From Rotaria macrura (taxonomy: Eukaryota; Rotifera; Eurotatoria; Philodinida; Philodinidae), in contig OENT01000001.1 in NCBI GenBank assembly GCA_900239685.1, positions 1 through 64,000 on the forward strand: DNA of 64,000 nucleotides, read 5' to 3'. Both the position numbers and the translations under genes were made by a program. Under the pieces are notes generated by a model that saw only the letters and a list, made by a program, of their open reading frames with translations, had not been told where the DNA came from and ran no database searches. Numbering within the stretch: the stretch's first letter is position 1; each line of letters begins with the position of its first letter. Shown here piece after piece: positions 38,459 through 50,600 of the stretch.

Positions 38459-39889
38459 TACCCAGGTCGGAAACCTACGATCGTATACGACCGTAAAGTA
38501 CAAAATACGACAGAAAACGACCATCGCGCACAGTCATCGTAAACGACAAGAGTATACGACGAAATACGATCTTCTACGTTGTTCGTTTACGAGCGCCGCA
38601 AACGCCCTTTGTAAACGACGTTCGTATATGATCGTAGTTTCATCGTTTACGTCTATTAAAGAAGAAATCGCACTTATTACAGGCATAAACTAAAAAGAAA
38701 TTTTCATAATCTATTGTTTCTGTTGAGATTTATAGAGGGGGGAAAATCGTCGGACATATGATTTCTTAATGTTGCTGGGATATCAAATGGTACTATGAAT
38801 GACGAACAGAAAACGATGAACAAGACAGAAGTGAATAAAAAGAAAATCATAAAAAGAAAAAATTAAATAATAACGAATACAAGTAAAATAGATAGGAATT
38901 CGAACAAGTATTAAACCACATGTATAATAAATTTACCAGATACTCGATGTGTCAAACCATTATAAATTCGAATAATAAATTTTTGACATATATTTTTAGG
39001 ATTACTCCTGAAATGTTTTGAACCTCTATGAACTTCTTTTAATTGTCTAATATTATTATGTCTTTTCCTATTTGCATTCAGGATTCAAGTACTATATCAT
39101 TCACGAAATACAGCGATCTTTTACTTATATCTACGTTTATTACTTTCTAAAGTAATAATAACTTGGCACTAATGATTATGCTGAAAGTATGTCCCACGGC
39201 ACATTCTCATCTGATGTGTTCTTTTTTTCTATACGTATAAATTGATTGCTATTGAGTGGTTCTATCTTATATAATCACGTAAAGGATGAAAATCAATCTC
39301 TTTTTAAAGTCAACTCTATAAATATTTGTTATTCAACATTAATACAAAACTCTGTTATTCCGATTACGTGGTTTGTATTATTTATCACTTAAACTGCTAA
39401 AAGATTTAAAATGTGTATCAAAACCTTTTCGTTACTCTTGAACAAGCTAAAAAACGTTCGCAAAGTAGAGGAGCTGTAGACCGGCACGGCCACCGATCAG
39501 CGCTCTTGTGTGGGGGATGTTTAAAATTGAAAATTAAGAGAAACTGTCTCGAAAATCGAAAGTGTGTTACCAACAGTTTATCAAACTTCTTGAAAACTAT
39601 AAGTGGAGTGATATACACTCCAGTTTTTCCGAGATACGTGCTGCAATAAAAACCTATCGAGTATTTTTATCCAAAAGGTGCAGCTTTTTGACGTTGATAG
39701 ATTTTATTTGTCTCTGAAAACTAGCCGGAAGATGTTATGAGATTTTATTGTGAGAATAAAACGAATATACTGCAATGATAAGACTGTTTATGCATGGTAC
39801 TCCTGTATCAGAAAAGAAGACCAGTTTTATCTTTATGGTTTGAAATGGTAAGTCATGAAACCTCCCCTGTATAAATTAGAGAAAATGAG

Positions 39890-40274
39890 GGAATTCTGTA
39901 ACAAAATGAAATTCCGTAACGAGCGAAATGTTAAGCTTTTTTATTTGATGCAGCAAAAGCGGATCTGAAGAGACCTGATATTCTAACAGGTTCTTGGAAG
40001 CGCAACTTTTGAATGCCACCTCAATTTGAATTCTTCGTTCTTTCGTATAAAAATGATTTCCTCGTAGTCACTCCAAAAAAGATTAAAGTTTTTTGAAATT
40101 CTGTAACGGTTACTTTTTGTGATATGACTCTGTTGCAGTAGAAGAGAAATGAATGAAATCTTTATTGGCGATAGATCTAAACAAGCTCTATTTCTGATAA
40201 AAATTTCGGAAAGTTTGCTTATATTACAAAGAAGTTGCAAAGACTACTATCTCAAAGGATGAAATTCCGTAACG
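39890..40274 (+). repeat. four dispersed copies of GAAATTCYGTAACG
   Basis: Copies at 39890-39902 (GGAATTCTGTAAC), 39908-39921 (GAAATTCCGTAACG), 40095-40108 (GAAATTCTGTAACG) and 40261-40274 (GAAATTCCGTAACG), all on the same strand inside the 3.3-kb element. Spacing is irregular, so this is not a simple tandem array. They could be protein-binding sites or remnants of a larger repeat. Confidence 0.5.
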
Positions 40275-40825
40275 CTTGGCCATGGCGAGACAACAATCGT
40301 CGCCGTGGAAAAATATATGAGAAATATCGAACATCAATTTTGCAAGTTCAAGAAAAATCTATATGTGACATATAGTTAATGCATAAACAACGAACCAATG
40401 TAGATGAAATCATTGATGCGAATACCAATCTCTATACTTCTCAAGCTGAACACAGTCCAGCAGAAAGAAGATGGAGTTGAATCAACCAAACTCAATAATG
40501 TCTGATCGAATCGAACTTAATCTTTTTTTCTCTGGAATTCGGTTAGTAGCAACCTCTTTATTTTTTTTCTTTATCGTCGAATATAACCATCGAATACAAA
40601 TCTTTCACAAGTAGAACGAATCGAATTATACAAAAACATAAGTATGACATAAACGAATAGAATGAAATATGAATTTGAGAAATAAGATCGAATCGAACTG
40701 GAATTGCAGTTTATCCTCCGTTTTGGTCTCTGAACGATACTTCGTGGCATTATTTAGAGAAAACATACCATTACATTTTTATAACTTCTTTTTCAATTGA
40801 AGTATTATGAATTTCTTTATTTCAG

Positions 40826-41272
40826 AACAGGAATAATCTCGAGCCAACTTTTGATAAACTAGGTGAACACTTTCCTAGCCAACTGTAAGTATTCTTATAG
40901 ATAGACTAAAGCGAAACGCTAAATGCTTTCTTTCCACTTCATCTCAGATGTTTGACAAACGCAATTTATTCGACAAAATGGCAACTGACTATGGCAATTA
41001 TGCAAGAAAAGTCTTACGAAGTATTTACACGAGCTACGAACTTAAAAATTCGATTTTACCACCTGCAAAGCCTCATTTAATACGGTCTCCATACTTGATG
41101 AAGAACGATTAAATTTTTTACAGGCATGAAAATGATTTTCTTTTTCTCTACATTTTGATTTTAATTCTTGTAGATGCCATTCGGTACAATATCTAACTGG
41201 ACTCAAAGAATTTCGGCTTATTTTATTGGATACTTACGACGCAAACTGGCTGACTTCTTAATAGAAGAATGA
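40826..41272 (+). pseudogene. decayed spliced reading frame inside the 3.3-kb element
   Basis: Exon-like segment 40826-40884 follows a good acceptor (TTTATTTCAG) and ends at CAACT|GTAAGT; it reads NRNNLEPTFDKLGEHFPSQ. It splices in phase to 40948, continuing LCLTNAIYSTKWQLTMAIMQ and onward to a stop at 41080. Just after, a shifted frame reads SFNTVSILDEERLNFLQ up to a possible donor at 41122, and a segment after the acceptor at 41173 is also open (to 41272, with QRISAYFIGYLRRKLADFLI in one frame). Intron signals are intact but the frame is shifted and stopped, which suggests a recently broken gene, possibly the element's own. Family not recognised. Confidence 0.35.
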
Positions 41273-41737
41273 CCACGAAGACAAATAAATCTCGCTTACC
41301 TCTCATCACGCATGCACACGTTGAACGAAAATTCATCAACATCGAATTATTAATTTTTTTAACTTCATATGTCTCTCAAAATGAAGCCCTAATAATATAA
41401 TGCAAATGAAAATAAAACAAATTTTTTAATAAAAATTTTTTAATTTATAAAAATTCATTTATTCAGTATTTTTTTATTATTTTGTTAATTAAATTAAATT
41501 ATAGTCACAGAGAAAAACGGCATAGTTTACGTTCGTATATACTACCGTTCACGACGATCATAAGAGATTGTAACTCGTCGTGTAGGACACGACGAAATAC
41601 GGTCGTAATTCAGGTGGCAAGGAACACGACGAAATACGATCGTATACGGCCGTAATGTATACTGTCTACGATCGCTTACGATCGCATACGACGTTGTTTA
41701 CGACAGTATACGACCGTCGTAACGCTCGACCTGGGTA

Positions 41738-43136
41738 CGTCGAAAACATTTGTTCGTGAACATGATGAATCACAAACGGAAGTAGTGCTTAATCTTCATG
41801 ACAGAAAATTCCATCACTCATGGTTGATGCTATGTCAAAAATCTTGCTTTCGTCGACAATAATAGTATGGGGAAAACCGAAATGAAAGACGAAAAAGATA
41901 AAATTTAAAGTAAATATTAAGTTACTTTCCTTTCCTATAGAATTGCTTTCAACATTTGTATCTGACAACATCGCTAGGGTTCATGTTAGACTTTAACTTT
42001 GCACTGTTTTGTTTTTCAAAACACTAGGACTAATATGCTGTCTATAGATACGGAGTCCGAAATCAAGTCCAATACTGAAATATAGAGGTATAAATCTGAG
42101 TTTTGATGTGTTCGACGCGAATCGATTCAAATAAAGAGTTTCCGAGGTAGTCGAATCCTATCAATGTTATTATCAGCATCGCATTGATATTATACCATCA
42201 ATTTTGATTTCTCGTGTAATTTTTTTCTTTAAATTCATTATAGATGGGATATGTATAGTATCAATCACTAGCTTTGGCTTGTACTTTGTCATATTTTCTA
42301 ATCAAAAATTTGTATAAAGAATCAAAATGTATTGTAAATCTATTGCTGCTCATAAAGTGCATATTGTGCTACATTTCTTCCGAGTATTACAGTTTTACAG
42401 TGTTGACTAGGCAGTTGCAATGCAGAATTTGTCACTAAATCTGTTAAAAAGATAGCTTTTTATTAACTGTAGAAGCCAATGTATTAGACGAAAACTGTAT
42501 TGAAGTTTATTGAAATGACATGAACACTGTTCTGTCTTGTTTCCTTTTGTTTTACATCCCCTTACAGATTATGATGTTCTGCTTCTATCTATTTTGTCCA
42601 TGAAAACAAGATAGTTATATAAATTTTACCAATATAAGCGAGGTTTTCATGTATATTCTGTTGTAAATTTCTGTCAGAAACACTAATCATAATTTCATAG
42701 TTCACTATCAAGTAGGTGTTTGCGTTTTAATTAATAACATCAATCACATTACTCAATTTGGAGTTGCAGCTCTTGGCCCATGGTACTATAAGCACGTTCT
42801 GTGTAGCCTATTTTCATCCTTACATGCAACGTTAGCTACTGTATCTATGTAGTTATGACTTGGTTGGATTTTCTTTTGAAATTGAAGAAACAGGATTATC
42901 TGATTTCGACGACTTTTCCCAAACATAGTTACATATAACCTATGGTCGACACCTATAGGTGAATCGAGTCGATATCGAATACGGCTGGATCGTGTCGTAT
43001 CCGATCAACCGACGAAATCCAATGGAATTTCGGGTGACGGATCTACAAACAGATTCAACAGATGAACCCTATTTCCTTAATCAGATGCTAATTAGTGTCT
43101 GTTGGTATTACTAGAAGTGGCTCGAAAGGTCACATG
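41738..43136. other. gene-free stretch
   Basis: AT-rich, no supported exon. The part from about 42940 to 43090 is GC-richer with words such as TCGAGTCGATATCGAATACG and TATCCGATCAACCGACG, again a patch of reiterated ATCCGAT-like words, but without clear ends. Confidence 0.45.
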
Positions 43137-43443
43137 TAGGGGGGGCCGGCTTAGCATTGTATTAACTGATGCTCTTTTTAAGTGTTAGTGTTAAAAAAAT
43201 AATTTAATACTCTAGCGCATTAATTTGAATTAGTATTAGTATTAAAAATATCACTATTTAATACTAATGCTCATGAAAAATATATTAAATAATGCTTTTT
43301 TTATTGCTAATTTTAATTCAATACTAACACTAAGGTATAAAATTATCTTTTTAACACTAACAGTGCAGCATTAAGTTATTTTCTTAACTATAATGCAAAA
43401 GTGTTAGCATTTTTTAAATACTAATGCTAACCCGACAGCCCTA
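43137..43443. mobile_element. hAT-like MITE built from GTTAGTATTA words
   Basis: Left end TAGGGGGGGCCGGCTTAGCATT pairs with the right end AATGCTAACCCGACAGCCCTA as an imperfect inverted repeat. TAGGG starts are frequent in hAT elements. Flanks GTCACATG and CTCATGTG agree at 5 of 8 positions, compatible with an old 8-bp duplication. The 307-bp body is almost wholly made of variants of TTAATACTAATGC and GTTAGTATTA, on both strands, and can form many alternative hairpins. No coding sequence. Confidence 0.55.
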
Positions 43444-43653
43444 CTCATGTGAGATTCAAAAAAATCCCTAAAATAGCATCCGACAGACAGTACTACTCAT
43501 AGATTCCGATAGGACTTCATTGGTTATATAAAAACAAATATATATAGTCTCATTGGATTCTCAACGGACTTTGACCGAAATCCGATTATAGGAATGATTC
43601 TCCTGGTTGTTTAAGATTTTTCTTGTCGTTTATTTGAAACAATAACATGGGAG

Positions 43654-44379
43654 TAGAGGTGTAAATCTACCCAGGTCGAACAGAACGATCCGTAAACGGT
43701 CATATACGATGAAAATGCGACCCGTTACGGCGTCGTATTATCCCGTTTTAACATGGTCAGTAATACGGCCGTATGTTCTATAGAATACGATAGTATTACG
43801 CTGTCTTTATTAGGGTTTTACTGCGTATATACGGTGTTCGTGTACGGCTGTAATACGGGCCATGTTAAAACGCCATAATACGGCTTAAAACGGTTGCTTA
43901 GCCGCGGAATACGATGTAAAAACGACCGTTTACGATACTGTTACAGCTGTTGACGGTGGTCCGTTTTGATCGACCTGTGTAGCGGTCTCATAGAGGCGAC
44001 TTGCGAAACTTTTCAATTTTTGAGAATTTACGTTGGCTTTTTTTATAGTTCTGACGCCAGTTGAATTTTATAAATCTCTATATGAAGGTAACTACTGCTA
44101 AGTTTAAAATTCAAGTATTACTCCGAGAATAAGAAATTTCTGTTATTTCAATCCCTGTGGTTACAATCTTAAATGATGGAAATAATGGGAAAATATTCAA
44201 TTGTGTATACGTGAGGATGCTATTGGTGGTTACGACTCGTAGTATCATAACATTTTCGCCCATGATGAAAGCGAATTGACTAAACATAGTTTTTCAAAGC
44301 GACCACTACTAAACTGTTTTTTAATTAGGAATGATTTGATAGCTGTAGCGGTGAACCAGTCACATAGCCTACACCTCTA
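43654..44379. mobile_element. candidate outer element with TAGAGGTGTA termini
   Basis: TAGAGGTGTA at 43654-43663 is matched by TACACCTCTA at 44370-44379. The right subterminal sequence is GGTTCACCGCTAC on the minus strand; the corresponding left part is interrupted by the element at 43668-43981. The 8-bp flanks do not match well, so the outer boundaries are uncertain. The interior beyond 43981 is AT-rich and non-coding. Confidence 0.35.
43668..43981. mobile_element. MITE with CCCAGGTCGA termini, body of CCGTA words
   Basis: Begins TACCCAGGTCGAACAGAACG and ends CCGTTTTGATCGACCTGTGTA, an inverted repeat of about 12 bases with one mismatch, and is flanked by TA on both sides. The 314-bp body is a run of TACGGCCGTA and CCGTAAAACGG-like words, including a long imperfect hairpin with arms CCGTTTTAACATGG and CCATGTTAAAACG. 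It sits just inside the left end of the larger candidate element and therefore is the later insertion. Same terminal family as 38459-41737. Confidence 0.6.
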
Positions 44380-44697
44380 GATGAATATTAATTCTGATTT
44401 TTATTTGATTTTTCCACGAATTTAATCTAGATCATAAAAATTTGATCTTGCACTGAATCGAAATATCAGAGCCTAACAATATTCTCACATCTCACACTTT
44501 TTGCAAATGGAAAATCGACTCATAACTGTCTGACTCTGAGTTACAATTTGCGCTAAGTCTGAAAAAAAATCATTTTCAACAAGTTTTTAATCAAATTAAA
44601 TCAAAGCAACGCACAAAACTGTTAGTAGATTGGTGGGTAAACACTAAAGACAGTAAATTTATGTCCTATGCATGGAGTTCACAGGAAGTATATAGTG
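44380..44697. other. 3' flank of the minus-strand membrane protein gene
   Basis: Non-coding on both strands as far as can be seen. It holds the expected 3' untranslated region of the minus-strand gene that ends at 44698. Confidence 0.4.
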
Positions 44698-47600
44698 CTA
44701 AGCTATATCGGCGTAGAATTGAACGGTAGTTCCTGTCGTAATATGCAGCCAGAAGGATATATTGTAGGTATGGCCAACTATTGCTTGAAAAGCTTGTCCG
44801 ATGAATTCATACCCGTCTGTACATTCATCCATGTAGCATTTACCAGTGGATAAGTGGCACAAACTACTACTAGTCACTATTTGGCCTTCAGTACCACTAT
44901 TGCAAGTAGGTGTACACCAGCGAACCCAATTAGTAGGTGGCACTGTCACTGAGTCCTCGAAACTTGAATTAATAAGTAATTCAGTTGGACTGGAACTGTT
45001 GGTGTCCATAATAGATACTTCATCCAAGTAAGTGCTCGTTCCACCATTATTGAATGTAAAAATAATTATTGGATCTGTTTTTACTGCCAAATATTTGTAT
45101 GCATATTGATTCCACGGAGTAGGAAGAAATAACGACATTAAGGTACCTCGACCGGCTGCAGAGCAAGTTGTTCCTAGAAATATTGAATAATATCAGTATT
45201 GCCAGCCGAATGCATTTAAATGTTTACTTACTAGTTGTGGTTGTCGTAGTTGTCGTAGGTGTCGTTACTATAAACATTTAGAAATAAATAGAAATGGACA
45301 TTTCAAAATAGGATAACACTGTTCGACTGTGAGTTGCAGTTTTCTATTCGTGCTGAGCAAAATTCTGTATTTTTCTGCAGAGATACTAACTCAACCGATA
45401 TTGGGGGGAACTAGACGATATTTTATTCGTCTAATATAACTGATTACATATATCTCAATATTTTAGGAATTTCATAGTTATGTTCTGCTGCTTCTGTAAT
45501 ACATTTTAGAGAATTTACCATTTATTGGCTAGTATTCGAGTGCAAAATACGTATGGGAATTGACTTCTAACTTCAGTCAGTACAAAAAAAAAACGAAACA
45601 TTTTCAGATTGACCTAGGTTTCTCTCGTCAGTAGAAGACCCAATACTCCCTTTATGTTCTAGCGTAAAATATTCTCGGGGGCTGTTCTATTATTTTCCAT
45701 TTATGTTGACAATTTTTTATAAAACTGTTTTTCTCAATGAACCGATGCGATTTTGAAGAACAGATAACAAATTTTCATCATATTGAAAGTCTAGATGCAG
45801 TACGAAACACCCTCAATGAAGATTCAAACTGAAAACTTGAAAAGTAGGCATACTTTGGTGTGAACCCACTAATCAAAGTTCTCTGCTTTCGAAAAGATAA
45901 TTGATTAAATGCAAGTCATTTATTACACCTAAAAATATTATTATCAGAGAGATCTGCTCATCCAATGGGTTTTCTAGGTTATCACAAAAATAGTGTAAAG
46001 ACCTTGAGCATGTTTCTTGTTTTTACTAATACAGTCAGTAATTTCTTGATAAAAAATTTTGGTATTTCGCAATATATTACCGTGGACATGATTTTTATCG
46101 GTTTCTGGATAGTTAAAAAGTTTTCTTTATTTTCTTCATATATGATGCTAGCAGAATCTACCGAGTATAACTTCCGTACTTTTTTATTGTAGATTTAAAC
46201 TTTATTAATTTTTCACTTACTGACAAAAGTTTTTCATCGAACTAGCAGTATTATATGAAATACTTTCGTACGCTAATGAAGAAGTTCAGTGAAAATATAT
46301 GTTTTCATGCGGAGGCAACCATAGATTTCTCAGTAGCTATGAAGCCGGAATAGGATTTTGATTTTCGGAATAATATCGAAATTTGATATGCTTCGTAGCT
46401 AACTTAGAAAGCCACCTTTTTAGGTTTGAATTTTTGAAATAAAAAGCTCAGCATAACTCCAGTTTTTTCAAAATGTCACTGCGTTTCTTTTAGAATTGAA
46501 ACGAGAACTAAAGAGTTGATTATTAATGACAAAACAATACTCGTAGTAAAATCCGAACCCTGCAGATTTGACTTCTATGAAGATCTACAACCAAACGATA
46601 ATCTTCTTAGATGAATAGGGTTGATCCGTCGTATCTCTAATTGTTTCAAATTTTTTAAATGGAGAAAATAATCACTGATATTGCCAAGATGCTTCATCAA
46701 ATATTTAAAATGTCGAGAGAATCGCACGATAATATGTTTTCACAGAAGACTTCAATTCACAAACATAGTAAAGTAGAGGATTTTTTTGTTCTTCTGTGGA
46801 ATCTCACGAAGATTCATTAGAGTTTGTAATTGATCACCGAGGTGAAAAAGAAACTCTAGTGGAACAAAATTTTATTAGAAATTAGGAGATTGGTAAATAT
46901 TAGTCTGGAGTTGTTGACATTTTTATAAATAGTGTAGGAACTAAGTAGTTGGGAATGTAAATTAATAAAATGCCTAAAATATGTTTTTAGTGAGCTAATT
47001 GAGTTATAGTTCTTTATTTGCTGTGTCGATTCGAAAACAGTAGGTAAAGTAACCTTTATGGTATTTGAGAAACAACTTATATATTATGATTCTGTTCATT
47101 TTCTCACCTCATGGTTAACTTTGAATTTATTCTTTTGGAATAAAACAATAACAGCAACTACTATCTACGAAGAAGTGCAATACACTATCCTTTTAATCGA
47201 TATGGGTTTAGCAACCTTTTAGCGATTTTAGACTCTCGAAACTATATCCTATACTCGTAAGGTATTCGTAGGAGCAGATTTCAAAGAACTAAGTTAGGAA
47301 GTCTTAGGAATGCTCGCAAAATGATACCGATCGAATGGGTTCGAGGCGGTAAAATAGTGTTTTCATTGAGGATTGTATAGTAACGATAGAAAAATTCTTC
47401 GCAAATATTGGTGGGCGTCAGATTTTTTTCCATTTTTTTATGAATGAGCGATCTTATTAAGTTGAATTCAAAAGCATTCGAGAAATCTATTATATGATTT
47501 AGTGCTCTTAAAATTAAAAAAAGAAGGTCATGCTGAATGCCAATTACGAGAGAACAGCATTGTGGTACTTAAAAATAAATTCTTTGGAACCTATGCATTT

Positions 47601-50600
47601 TTTTAAGTATCCGAAAGGAAAGGTCGGTTCCGTTACTATCAAGTGTATCATCTCATATTTTTATTTATTTTAATTTTATTTTATAGAATGCATCGTTTGT
47701 TTTTTTCGAGACCTAGAATTCTTTTCTACATTGGATCTGGTTCGTTTTCGTTTGTACATCTTGAATATTTGAAGGTCACTAACTCTCACATTATGTGTGC
47801 TACAATAACTTCTTAAACCATATAAATATAGATTAATGGAATCTCTAGCTTTCCAATGATTGACAGTTTCAATTCGAGGAGGAATACCATTCGAAGTCTA
47901 GGAGATTCAGTCCTATCCATCTATATTAATCACGTCACTAGTGTTGAAAGTTATGTGAACTTGCTACTTATTTTCCTGTAGATGGAATCTTTTAAGTCTG
48001 CATGAATAACTATATAACATTACAAGTGTATGCAATGATCATTTATATGCAGTTATTCAGAAACGTGATATAAATTAATGATATAAATTAATGATATGGA
48101 ATTTTCCATACACTCTCAAATGAAATAAACCGACCCGTAAAAGGCCTGAAACGGTGTAAAAACAATGAGAAACGTTAAACAATGGCACCATTTCCCGCCA
48201 GATCAGAACACAAAGAGAAAAGTGTTAAAAGCGATGGCAGTTTTCTAGCAAAAAAGCGGCCCGTAAAACGAGCAGACGGATTTCGGCGAAATAGGACGAG
48301 AATAAATGCCGTTTTATAGCCGTTTCCGATGGCCTTTCAGGTGACCGGAGCTATCTCGTGGACTGCTTTACTACTGAGTTTACTTCACCGGTTTATTCAT
48401 TGATCAAAGTCGAAAAGATTATGAGAACTTTCATCGGACAAGTACAAGTGCATTTTCAAATATAGATTGACCATTGATTTGCTTGGATTCTTTAGCTAGC
48501 AAATAGTAATGATAAACGTAGGTCTAGATCATATATCAGTAACCATACACAATTCTTCTTTTGCTTCGAAATATTGGCATACTTTTAGATGCCACAGTCA
48601 AATGATACGTACATAAAATTCTTCACCGAGTATTGGAATACTTGAGAATAGAGAGTGCTTTCACGAATACAGAAATATCGATTTGATCCTTATCTTATAT
48701 GGTATTGTAGAAACCTATTCAAAGTTTTGACTTCTAAGCCAAAGATCGATGAATAGATCTCACTGTATAATGGGTTTAGGCAAATGTTGCTTGCTCATGA
48801 GCAGGTAACGATTTGAATCAAACGTTATTCATATTGTTATGTATCTGTAAGAGAAACATGAACCGTGTAAAAATTTGACTTTTTCAGCACTGGCATTGAA
48901 TATTCAGGATTTACAAAATCATATATCTAAATGGACGTGAGGACGATCTGATGATAGAACAGAGGAGAGGATGTAATATTTTTAGCAAATTCACGCTTAG
49001 GAGAAATTAATTCATCCAATTTTAATTTAAATACCCTATACGTATCTTCTTTGTTGTTGCCAGATATAGTTTAAGTTTCATAGACTAAACATTTGAAACA
49101 TATTTTTAAAATCAAGACGTCACAACTTACTCACGTCTACGGCAATGCTGTATGAAAAGTAATTTTTATTGATAGTATACCCTGGTTCATTACGAAAAAC
49201 TTTCCTCTTTACATTATGTTTATAACTCTGGACAATTATCATAATATTGTAAAGTGTCTAACTGTGTAACTAGCTATGATTTGATCTGAACAGTATTGTT
49301 TAGTGATCGAATTTTCTGAAATTAAACCAAAGCCAGTTTTCATGAGACAGAACCGATCAATAGATGTAATATCTAGTGAAATGTTTCGATCTGATCTTCC
49401 CCATACGTCAGATCATATAATCATTGCTATTCTTCTAAAAATCGACTTTCTCTTTATGCTTCTATCGTCAAAAGTCTAAGAAAGATATACTGTTCTGTGT
49501 TCATGCCAAGGGGGAAAAAAGCAGACTTCTGTACTTCTGAAGTACAGAAGTAGGAAGAGGTACGAAGCAGTACCGAGAAGTACGAAGAAGTACTGAGGGG
49601 TATCAAGAAGTACGGAGAAGTACTGAGAAGTACCAAGAAGTACAGAAGTCTGCGTTTCCCCCCTTGTTTCATGCTCTTATTCTTTCTCTCTCTTGAGTTA
49701 CGCGCCGCCGTCGTTGAATGGTTACGTTGTTAGACAAGAATTCAAAAGATACTGTGATCAAACCTTAGCACTATATCATCTAGGGAATGACTTTGAACGA
49801 TTCGCTAACAGCTAGTTGTTTCAGATGACTAAGTCAATATTTTATTGATTACATCGTTTGTCGATATACAGAGTTAAAAACAACTCCAACATAGATGTCA
49901 CACTCACGCAATACTTATGATGACCACCAGCCCTACATGAATACGGGAAAGTGTTGGACTGAAATGGGTGCCGATGCCGATGCTGTTGTTCCCAAAAAAG
50001 AGACGATAGGAACTGACGCATGTGAACCCTGGTGCAGATTTCAACGTGCGATAAGCCTCTTGAATTCATTATTGTATTATTATCTCTTTAGTAATTCCTC
50101 TCTCTCTCTCTTCTGGGTTCATGATCGCATACATGGTTGAGTGTTTTCTAAATAAAGCGGCACAATAAGCGACTGGCTAGAAATCAAGGTTTACATGCTC
50201 CTGATTCTACGAAAGTCTCACGAAAACTGGGACAAAATTGTACGTTGTGTATGACTTGAAATGTAACGTACAATGACGTATCTGTAAATAAGTAGCTTTT
50301 ACTTTCCTATTAAGATCAACATATAATATTTTAAATTTCAATTCCGCAGTGCCCGCCTCGACGGCAACTATTTTTACCTGTTGTTGTAGTTGTTTTTGTT
50401 GTCTCAGTTGTTGTTGTAGTAGTGATGCTTGTTGTGGTGGTTATCGTAGTTGTAGTAGTGAGCGTCGTTTCAGTAGTGGTGCTTGTTGTTGTTGTGACGG
50501 ACGATGTTGTTGTATATGTTGTTGTTGTTGTCCTTGTACTCGTTGTTGTTGTGGTCGTCGTTGTTGTTGATGTCGTACTAGACGTAGTAGTTTCTGTTGT

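Larger units (their letters stand above)
38459..41737. mobile_element. 3.3-kb element with CCCAGGTCG termini and subterminal CGTA arrays
   Basis: The left end is TACCCAGGTCG (38459-38469) and the right end CGACCTGGGTA (41727-41737), an exact 11-bp inverted repeat. If the outer TA is the target duplication, the element proper is CCCAGGTCG..CGACCTGGG. Both ends carry roughly 200-bp arrays of words such as TACGATCGTATACG and TACGACCGTA (38470-38650 and 41510-41730), forming complementary subterminal arms. The interior is AT-rich unlike the arms. It holds a four-copy GAAATTCYGTAACG motif (39890-40274) and a decayed spliced frame (40826-41272). TA duplication and TIRs resemble Tc1/mariner-type elements, but no DDE transposase is recognisable. 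It could also be two separate short elements. Confidence 0.5.

Noticed and set aside
49540..49650. Regular roughly 10-bp repeats resembling a repeat array such as CRISPR
   Set aside because: There are no spacers of constant length, the units are contiguous, and the array is bounded by hAT-type inverted repeats and an 8-bp duplication in a eukaryotic intron.
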